NCBI GenBank assembly: GCA_030447005.1
Contig: JAUJME010000134.1
Span: forward strand, 1 to 5,148
Length of the DNA stretch: 5,148 nt
Source of the DNA: Solirubrobacteraceae bacterium
GTDB lineage: Bacteria; Actinomycetota; Thermoleophilia; Solirubrobacterales; Solirubrobacteraceae
Direction: 5' to 3'
How positions within the stretch are numbered: the stretch's first letter is position 1; every line of letters starts with the position of its first letter. The notes beneath the pieces were generated by a model, which saw only the letters and a program-made list of their open reading frames with translations, made no database searches and had not been told where the DNA came from. The position numbers were made by a program, and so were the translations under genes. Below, piece after piece: positions 1 through 4,799 of the stretch.

Positions 1-1
1 T

Positions 2-583
2 CCCGGCGTCTCCTGCCCGGGCGCGCCGGACAACGGGATCTCGACCTCCTGCGGGAATCGGTACAACGCCAACAGGATGGGCCAGGTGCCCCCCGGCTTC
101 CAGTTCCCCGACGCACTCGACCGCTACGGCGTCCCGCACGGCGAGCAGGGCCGCACCTCGCTGCCCAACGGGACCGACTTCTGGTGGGACGAGTTCACCT
201 CCAACCGCGGGAACTGCTGGTACGACAACACGGGCCCCGGCGGGACCGCGGCCGGGATCACCGGCCCCGGCGACGCCGGCCGCTCGCCGGGCCTGCCGCC
301 GAACTCGCTGCCGAGCTGCGAGAACGGCAGGAACCCGAACTCGAGCGTCGGCGGCGGCGATGTCGCCAAGGAGCAGTACCTCGTCGACTGCGCTCAGGGG
401 CCCGACGACGACACCGGCCCGCTCGACTGCGACTGGTACGACGCGCCGGCGCGCCCGGGCAGCGCCAGGGCCGCTGCGCGCCAGCGCGAGGTCGCGGCCG
501 CCTCGCGGGCGTTCGAGGGGACCGCGGAGGCCCAGCGGCTGCGCGAGCGGATGGAAGCCCTGGCGGCGGGCGGGGCCGGCTAG
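2..583 (+). CDS. C-terminal part of a secreted, probably right-handed beta-helix protein (5' partial)
   Basis: The frame is open from base 2 to the TAG at 581-583, giving 193 residues with the true start outside the window; an internal ATG at 77 is not needed as a start. The first ~120 residues are rich in Gly, Asn, Pro and aromatic residues, with scattered cysteines (motifs such as SCGNRYNANRMG, FWWDEFTSNRGNCWYDNTG and LPSCENG). The short Asn/Gly turns (GNRYxxN, NCWYDN) resemble the last coils and C-terminal cap of extracellular parallel beta-helix (pectate-lyase-like) proteins; the cysteines fit an exported, disulfide-bonded protein. The last ~45 residues switch to an Ala/Arg/Glu-rich helical tail (ARAAARQREVAAASRAF). 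No catalytic residues can be assigned. The stop lies three bases before the next start, so the genes are probably cotranscribed. The reading frame is secure; the beta-helix assignment is an inference from composition and turn pattern. Confidence 0.82.
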   Translation, partial: PGVSCPGAPDNGISTSCGNRYNANRMGQVPPGFQFPDALDRYGVPHGEQGRTSLPNGTDFWWDEFTSNRGNCWYDNTGPGGTAAGITGPGDAGRSPGLPPNSLPSCENGRNPNSSVGGGDVAKEQYLVDCAQGPDDDTGPLDCDWYDAPARPGSARAAARQREVAAASRAFEGTAEAQRLRERMEALAAGGAG

Positions 584-586
584 CCC

Positions 587-958
587 GTGCGCCGCGCCCT
601 TACCCCGGTGGCCGCGCTGCTCGCGGCCACCGCCGTGGCGGGCTGCGGCGGCGCGGAGGCCGACGGGACCGCCTCGGCGCCGGCCGCCAAGCCGGTCGGT
701 GACGTGAGCGGGGGGTCGGTCGCCCAGTTCGCCGACTGCGGCGACTGGCGTGCGGGCACGCGCGCCGAGCGCATGGCGACGGTCGAGGAGCTCCGCGGCC
801 AGCTCACGCCGCAGCGGTCGAAGACCGCCGCGTCGCCGCTGCCCGACGAGCGGGCGTACGAGGTCTTTGAGAAGGCGTGCGCGCCCGACTACGCCGAGAG
901 CCTCCGGCTCTCCAAGCTCTACGTCAAGGTGCAGGGGTTCGCGCCGCTGAGCGAGTAG
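587..958 (+). CDS. Small HdeA-like lipoprotein of unknown function
   Basis: This 123-residue protein uses a GTG start three bases after the preceding stop, with only a weak purine-poor GGCGGGCGGGG stretch as possible ribosome site; translational coupling is likely. The N-terminus is a textbook lipoprotein signal: two Arg, a hydrophobic stretch from about 4 to 16, and the lipobox VAGC with Cys20 as the lipidated residue. A disordered Ala/Gly/Pro linker runs to about residue 45. The folded part starts at FADCGDW and ends near LYVKVQGFAPL. It has exactly two further cysteines, Cys51 and Cys98, which would pair across a small all-helical domain. This arrangement resembles the HdeA/HdeB-type small periplasmic domains and similar unnamed actinobacterial lipoproteins. 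It is probably anchored to the outer face of the membrane. A chaperone-like role is conceivable from the HdeA resemblance but is not shown by the sequence. Confidence 0.85.
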   Translation: MRRALTPVAALLAATAVAGCGGAEADGTASAPAAKPVGDVSGGSVAQFADCGDWRAGTRAERMATVEELRGQLTPQRSKTAASPLPDERAYEVFEKACAPDYAESLRLSKLYVKVQGFAPLSE

Positions 959-962
959 GGAC

Positions 963-2021
963 CTAGCGCCCCGCGCCCTCCGCCTTCGCCACCATCAGCA
1001 CCATGTCGGCGCGGGCGAGCATCTCGTCGCCCGTCTCGCCGTCGCGGAGCTGCGCGGCGCCGATGGTGAGGCTCAGCGGCTCGCCGTCGGGCCGGTGGCA
1101 GCGGGCGCGGACCGTCTCGGTGATGCGCGCGGCGATGTCTTTGGCCTCGTCGAGCGGGGCGCCGGGCAGGAGGGCGACGAGCTCGTCGCCGCCCCAGCGG
1201 AAGCACGGATCCGGCACGCGGACGCCGGCGGCGAACGCCCGGGCGGCGTCGCGGATCGCGATGTCGCCGGCGCCGTGGCCCCACGTGTCGTTGATCGCCT
1301 TGAAGGAGTCGAGGTCCGCGAACAGCGCGCTGAGCGGCCGGTCCGTGCGGCGGGCGGTTGCGGCCGCGACGACGACCGCCTCCTCGAGCGCCCGGCGGTT
1401 GCCGAGACCGGTGAGGGCGTCGATGCGGGCGAGGGCGTCGGCGCGCTCGCGCGCGACGCGCAGCTCGCGGCGAAGCTCGCGCACGCGCTTCGTCCACGCC
1501 AGCGCCAGCCAGGTGAGCGCCCACCAGAGGAAGATCTGTCCTGCGGCCGCGATCGCCTCCCCCTCGGCGACGGCGGGCACGAGCGCGGCGACGCTGGCCG
1601 CCGCGAGGATGCCGAGGATGCGGCGCGGCGGGTGCAGCGCGGCGCAGTAGAGGCACGTCAGCACGAGGATGTCGACGTAGGGCGCGCCCGCGTCGCCGAG
1701 CGACGCGATGGCGGCGACGCCCGCGACGGAGGCGTAGCCCTGGACGAGCAGGAGCCCCGGCGCGAGCGGCGCGCGGCCGGCGGCCATCCAGGCGCCGAGG
1801 GCGGCGGCAAGGCCCGCGATGGCGGCGATGCCGATCCAGCCGCCGGGGTCCGGCGCGGCCACCGCCGAGAGCGCCAGGCAGTACGCCGCCCCGGCGACCC
1901 AGATGGCGCCGCCGAGCCGGCGGGCGAGCACGAGGTCGAGCTCCGCATAGGAGTGCCCCTCGGCCGCTCCCTCCCAGAGCCGGCGCAGTGTCCGCTTGAA
2001 GCGCTTGATGTCCACTTCCAA
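963..2021 (-). CDS. Membrane-anchored diguanylate cyclase (GGDEF domain, GGDEL variant)
   Basis: This 352-residue protein should condense two GTP into cyclic di-GMP at the cytoplasmic face of the membrane. About six hydrophobic segments lie near residues 38-56, 62-82, 88-107, 115-129, 135-152 and 158-176. A charged helical linker follows (178-199, RVRELRRELRVARERADALAR), the usual dimerising coiled coil before GGDEF. The catalytic domain shows DALTGLGNRR (201-210), DLDSFKAINDTWGHGAGD (236-253), the active-site loop GGDEL (277-281) and the late LTIGAAQL strand. The final Phe of GGDEF is Leu, a tolerated substitution. An inhibitory I-site RxxD is present as R268-VP-D271, exactly five residues before GGDEL, so product inhibition is expected. 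The closing motif reads ADMVLMVAKAEGAGR, with Met where Tyr is usual. The start is a TTG supported by AGGA seven bases upstream; a GTG two codons in is an alternative. The N-terminal sensor matches no family I can name. Confidence 0.93.
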   Translation of the reverse strand: MEVDIKRFKRTLRRLWEGAAEGHSYAELDLVLARRLGGAIWVAGAAYCLALSAVAAPDPGGWIGIAAIAGLAAALGAWMAAGRAPLAPGLLLVQGYASVAGVAAIASLGDAGAPYVDILVLTCLYCAALHPPRRILGILAAASVAALVPAVAEGEAIAAAGQIFLWWALTWLALAWTKRVRELRRELRVARERADALARIDALTGLGNRRALEEAVVVAAATARRTDRPLSALFADLDSFKAINDTWGHGAGDIAIRDAARAFAAGVRVPDPCFRWGGDELVALLPGAPLDEAKDIAARITETVRARCHRPDGEPLSLTIGAAQLRDGETGDEMLARADMVLMVAKAEGAGR

Positions 2022-2028
2022 GTGATCG

Positions 2029-2032
2029 TCCT
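2029..2032 (-). promoter_or_regulatory. Ribosome binding site of the diguanylate cyclase gene
   Basis: Read on the minus strand the sequence is AGGA followed by seven bases (CGATCAC) and then TTG. This spacing is optimal for the TTG at 2021-2019 and too long (13 bases) for the in-frame GTG at 2015, so it decides for the TTG start. Confidence 0.55.
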
Positions 2033-2063
2033 GCGGCGCCGAGGCTGTAGAAGGCGGGTCGGA

Positions 2064-2077
2064 TTAGGGTGCCCTAA
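2064..2077. promoter_or_regulatory. Palindrome TTAGGGTGCCCTAA in the divergent intergenic region, overlapping a candidate leaderless promoter
   Basis: Two perfect 6-bp arms (TTAGGG and CCCTAA) flank a TG centre, ending one base before the ATG of the phosphatase-glycosyltransferase gene. The hexamer TAGGGT at 2065-2070 matches the actinobacterial -10 pattern TANNNT. It lies eight bases before the ATG at 2079, the spacing expected if transcription starts at or within two bases of the A of the start codon. No Shine-Dalgarno sequence precedes that ATG, which fits a leaderless mRNA. The TTAGG/CCTAA half-sites also recall DtxR/IdeR-type metal-regulator operators, although the classic 19-bp operator is not present. 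I see no clear -35 element. Regulator binding is inference; the palindrome and the missing ribosome site are seen directly. Confidence 0.45.
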
Positions 2078-2078
2078 C

Positions 2079-4529
2079 ATGCGGCCCGAGATGCGATCCG
2101 GTGGCGCTGAGTCGGCCGGGGCGGCCGAGGTGTGGGCGGCCCGCGCCTGGAACGTCTTCAACGAGGGCAAGCCGTTCTCGATCGTCTATCCGCCGATGGC
2201 GGTCGCGGGCGCCGCGCTCGTCGGCGCCGGGGCCGGCGGGGCGCTCGGCTGGGGCCTGCTCGCCGGGCTGGCGCTCTCGCTCGTCTGGGCCCGCCATCCC
2301 TTCCCGCTCCGCGCGCGCGCCCTGCTGTGGGCGCTGCTGCCGGCCGGCTTCGTGGTGCTCGAGGGCTGGCGCGCGCCCGGGCTGCTGGCCGTCGGGCTCG
2401 GCGGCTACGCGTTCTTCACCGTCCTCTTCTGGGGCGGGCTCTACTACCACCTGCGCACGGGCGCGCCGCGGACGAACTCGCTGCGGTTCTGGCGGCTGGT
2501 GGCGACCAACTCCGATCCGACGAGCGGCAACGCGCTCGAGCAGGTCCCCAAGACGATCCTCACGCTGAGCGCGATCGCGCTCGTCGCCCAGGACCCCGGC
2601 GCCGGATCGGCCGCCCGGGTGGCCGGGGTGGCGGTCGCCGCGGTGGGGCTCGGCGCGCTCGGCTGGCGGTGGTTCGCGCGCACGCGATTGCCGCGCTACC
2701 CGGCCGCGGCGGCGAGCCCGGGGCCGCCCTCCGCCGCGCTCGCCCGCCGCGTCTACGTGATCGTCGTCGACGGGTGCAACCGCGAGCGGCTGCGCCAGGC
2801 GTCGGCGCTCGGCCTCACGCCGACGCTCGATCGGCTCACCGCCGAGGGGACGGAGTACCTCGACGTCCAGACGGCCTATCCCGCCCGCACCGTCGTCTGC
2901 TTCTCGTCCATGCTCACGGGCGCCCCGCCGGCCGAGCACGGGATGCGCTCGAACTTCGCGCCGCGGCTCGGCGTGCGCGTGCCCTCCGTCTTCGACACCC
3001 TCGAGGCCGCTGGGAAGGTCGGGCGGCTGGTGGGGATCGCGCACCTGGCCGACCCCTTCCCGGATCGAGGCTCCGCCTTGCGCCGGACAGGCCCGGATCG
3101 AGGCTCCGCCTTGCGCCGGACAGGCCCGGATCGAGGCTCCGCCTTGCGCCGGACAGGCCCGGATCGAGGCTCCGCCTTGCGCCGGACAGGCCCGGATCGA
3201 GGCTCCGCCTTGCGCCGGACAGGCCCGGACGAGCGGCGGATCCGCACGGTCACCTCCGTCCAGCCGACCGATCGGATCGACGAGTCGCTGATCGCCGCGG
3301 GCCGCGAGGTGGTCGAGGCCGACGATCCCGACCTCCTGGTCCTCCAGCTGCTCGCCGCCGACCAGCTCGGCCACGTCCGCGGCACCCGCAACCCGGAGTA
3401 CCTCGACCAGATCGGCCGCACCGACACCCGCATCGCCGGCTTCCTCGACTGGCTGGCGGCCCGCGGCTCGCTCGCGGACGCGACCGTCGTCGTGATGGCC
3501 GACCACGGCCAGGGGCGGGGGATCGGCGGCCACGGTCACCTCGACTGGGGCGAGTCGCCGGTCCCGTTCGTCGTCCACGGGGCGGGAGCCGTGCCGGGCA
3601 CGGTGGTCGACCGGCCCGCGTCCGTGCTCGAGCTCGCGCACACCGTCTCCGCCCTGCTCGGCGTGCCGGCCCCCGCGGCAGCGCGGGGGCGTCCGCTCGT
3701 CCCGGCGCTCGAGCCGGGGGTCCGGGCCGCGCGCGCTCCGGCCGGCGACCGCGTGCTGGCGGTGATCACGGCCCGCGACGAGGGCGCCACCATCGCCGGG
3801 GTCGTCTCCGGGCTGCCCGCCGAGGTCGACGGCGTCCCGCTCGACGTCTGCGTCGTCGACGACGGCTCGAGCGACGACACCGCCGTGCGTGCGCGCGCGG
3901 CCGGCGCCCGCGTCGTCGCCCACCGGCGCACCCGCGGGCTCGGCGCGGCGCTGCGCACCGGCCTCTGCGTCGCGCGCGACGAGGGCTACGCCGCGGCGCT
4001 CTACCTCGACGGCGACGGCGAGTACGACCCGGGCCAGGCGGCGCGCGTGCTGCGCCCGGTGCTCCGCGGCCGCGCCGAGTACGTCCTCGGCTCCCGCTTC
4101 CTGGGGCGCCGTGAAGGGATGGCGTGGCACCGCACGCTGGCCAACCGGACCTCCTCGGCGCTGATGGGGACGCTGCTCGGCGGCACCGTGCTCACCGACG
4201 GGCAGACGGGCTACCGAGCCCTGGGCCGCCGCGCCCTCGCCCGCTTCGCGATCGCCCACGACTACAACTACGCGCAGCTGCTCACGCTCCACCTCCACGG
4301 CGAGGGCATCGAGCCGGCCGAGGTCCCGATCGACTACACGCGCCGCGCGGCCGGGCGCTCCTTCGTCCGCTACGGCGAGTACGCCCGCCGGGTCGTCCCG
4401 GCGGTCGCGCGGGAGCTCCTGCGCCAGCGGCGCCAGCGGCGCCGGCGGCGACGCCGGGGCGGGGCGGCCGAGGCGGCGTCGGCGGCGGTGGCCGTGCAGC
4501 CGGGTGGGGGCGCGGAACTGCGCCACTGA
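2079..4529 (+). CDS. Membrane-linked alkaline-phosphatase-superfamily / family 2 glycosyltransferase fusion with an internal 11-residue repeat insert
   Basis: This 816-residue protein has three modules. Residues 1-200 hold about five hydrophobic segments (near 38-70, 79-95, 101-124, 157-171, 180-197) and conserved-looking stretches such as NEGKPFSIVYPPMAVAG and NSDPTSGNALEQVPK; I cannot name this module. Residues 224-545 are a type I phosphodiesterase/alkaline phosphatase domain. It has metal ligand D231 (VIVVDG), probable nucleophile T271 (YPART), D428 and H432 (AADQLGH), D475-H476 (MADHGQG) and H485/H487 (GHGHLDWG), so it looks catalytically intact. Residues 557-780 are a GT-A glycosyltransferase with ITARDEGATI, DDGSSDDT (594-601), the DxD D644-G-D646, LGSRF, DGQTGYRA and VPIDY; it most resembles dolichol/polyprenyl-phosphate hexose synthases, with no C-terminal membrane anchor. 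An Arg-rich tail follows. Five DRGSALRRTGP repeats (329-383) interrupt the phosphatase domain. ATG 2079 fits a leaderless transcript; ATG 2091 is an alternative. The substrate is unknown; a lipid-linked sugar or glycan is a reasonable guess. Confidence 0.92.
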   Translation: MRPEMRSGGAESAGAAEVWAARAWNVFNEGKPFSIVYPPMAVAGAALVGAGAGGALGWGLLAGLALSLVWARHPFPLRARALLWALLPAGFVVLEGWRAPGLLAVGLGGYAFFTVLFWGGLYYHLRTGAPRTNSLRFWRLVATNSDPTSGNALEQVPKTILTLSAIALVAQDPGAGSAARVAGVAVAAVGLGALGWRWFARTRLPRYPAAAASPGPPSAALARRVYVIVVDGCNRERLRQASALGLTPTLDRLTAEGTEYLDVQTAYPARTVVCFSSMLTGAPPAEHGMRSNFAPRLGVRVPSVFDTLEAAGKVGRLVGIAHLADPFPDRGSALRRTGPDRGSALRRTGPDRGSALRRTGPDRGSALRRTGPDRGSALRRTGPDERRIRTVTSVQPTDRIDESLIAAGREVVEADDPDLLVLQLLAADQLGHVRGTRNPEYLDQIGRTDTRIAGFLDWLAARGSLADATVVVMADHGQGRGIGGHGHLDWGESPVPFVVHGAGAVPGTVVDRPASVLELAHTVSALLGVPAPAAARGRPLVPALEPGVRAARAPAGDRVLAVITARDEGATIAGVVSGLPAEVDGVPLDVCVVDDGSSDDTAVRARAAGARVVAHRRTRGLGAALRTGLCVARDEGYAAALYLDGDGEYDPGQAARVLRPVLRGRAEYVLGSRFLGRREGMAWHRTLANRTSSALMGTLLGGTVLTDGQTGYRALGRRALARFAIAHDYNYAQLLTLHLHGEGIEPAEVPIDYTRRAAGRSFVRYGEYARRVVPAVARELLRQRRQRRRRRRRGGAAEAASAAVAVQPGGGAELRH
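3061..3225 (+). repeat. Tandem array of five identical 33-bp repeats inside the phosphatase coding region
   Basis: The unit begins CGGATCGAGG and ends CGGACAGGCC. The five copies start at 3061, 3094, 3127, 3160 and 3193 and are identical at every base; partial matches extend the periodicity to 3059-3229 (the sequence CCCGGA stands at both edges). In the gene's frame each copy encodes DRGSALRRTGP. The unit is 33 bp, a multiple of three, and lacks stop codons in all six frames. Each copy can form a short hairpin, CGAGGC-TCC-GCCTTG, with one G-T wobble. Absolute identity between copies points to recent expansion or ongoing homogenisation. There are no spacers, so it is not a CRISPR array. Confidence 0.98.
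4421..4447 (+). repeat. Short 9-bp tandem repeat encoding the Arg-rich tail
   Basis: The sequence GCGCCAGCG occurs twice in tandem, followed by GCGCCGGCG, within the 3' end of the fusion gene. It encodes part of the basic stretch RQRRQRRRRRRR (about 782-793). This looks like simple replication-slippage sequence. The tail could contact acidic membrane lipids, but that is only inference. Confidence 0.6.
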
Positions 4530-4540
4530 GGCAGGGGAGC

Positions 4541-4595
4541 GCGAACCGCGTCGCGTTCGCCCGGGATGCGGGTGGAACCCGACGCGGTTGGAAGA
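4541..4595. repeat. Palindromic repeat element, copy A (REP/MITE-like)
   Basis: The arms AACCGCGTCGCGTTC (4544-4558) and GAACCCGACGCGGTT (4575-4589) are complementary at 14 of 15 positions. An inner CCCG (4560-4563) and CGGG (4569-4572) continue the stem around a GGATG loop. The element starts 11 bases after the stop of the fusion gene. It is a near relative of the element at 4668-4721, which shows it is a repeated element and not a chance hairpin. It has no U-tract, so it is not a classical terminator, but a stem this strong in the 3' untranslated region could slow polymerase or protect the transcript end. Confidence 0.75.
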
Positions 4596-4608
4596 GGGCT
4601 GTCTCGAA

Positions 4609-4653
4609 GCCGCGGTTGGTCGTGCCGGCCCGCGCCGGGGTCTGAACTGCGGC
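4609..4653. repeat. Central imperfect palindrome between copies A and B
   Basis: The outer arms GCCGCGGTTG (4609-4618) and GAACTGCGGC (4644-4653) pair at 8 of 10 positions. The inner arms CCGGC (4625-4629) and GCCGG (4634-4638) pair perfectly around a CCGC loop. It is clearly different in sequence from the two flanking palindromes, though it shares the GGTT/GAAC arm feature. It may be the core of one composite ~180-bp element running from 4541 to 4721, or an independent hairpin. Confidence 0.45.
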
Positions 4654-4667
4654 ATCGACGGGGAACC

Positions 4668-4721
4668 GCGAACCGTGTCGGGTTCTGCCCGGTTCGCGGG
4701 CTGAACGCGACGTGGTTGAAG
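4668..4721. repeat. Palindromic repeat element, copy B (REP/MITE-like)
   Basis: The arms AACCGTGTCGGGTTC (4671-4685) and GAACGCGACGTGGTT (4703-4717) are complementary at 12 of 15 positions, with CCCG (4688-4691) and CGGG (4697-4700) forming the inner stem. It aligns along its length with copy A in direct orientation: both start GCGAACCG, share GTCG, GTTC, GCCCGG, GCGGG, GAAC, CGACG and GGTTG, and end GAAG. The stem is kept while loop and some arm bases differ, a pattern expected of old copies of a structured element. Confidence 0.72.
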
Positions 4722-4799
4722 CGGGACCCGCCGCCGCCATCCGACTCGCCTGGTCGCTGCCCTCTCTGCCGCCGTTCTGCGGCCGAGGGCTCGGCGCTC

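Noticed and set aside
184..707. Overlapping plus-strand frames within and past the first gene
   Set aside because: Their translations are extremely Arg-rich or Ser/Arg/Pro-rich, typical of wrong frames in high-GC DNA.
955..970. Terminator between the convergent genes
   Set aside because: Only 4 bp separate the stops and no hairpin with U-tract is visible there.
1095..2078. Extension of the fusion gene's frame upstream to base 1095
   Set aside because: This stretch is exactly antisense to the diguanylate cyclase, and its translation is a low-complexity Arg/Ala/Asp/Gly-rich shadow. Family-like sequence and membrane segments begin only after ATG 2079.
2116..2680. CDP-alcohol phosphatidyltransferase domain in the N-terminal membrane region
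   Set aside because: The required DGx2AR...Gx3Dx3D motif is absent.
3061..3225. CRISPR array
   Set aside because: Repeats are directly abutting with no spacers and lie in frame within a gene.
2132..4114. 660-residue open frame on the plus strand, overlapping the fusion gene
   Set aside because: Arg/Pro-rich out-of-frame shadow of the fusion gene; no recognisable domain.
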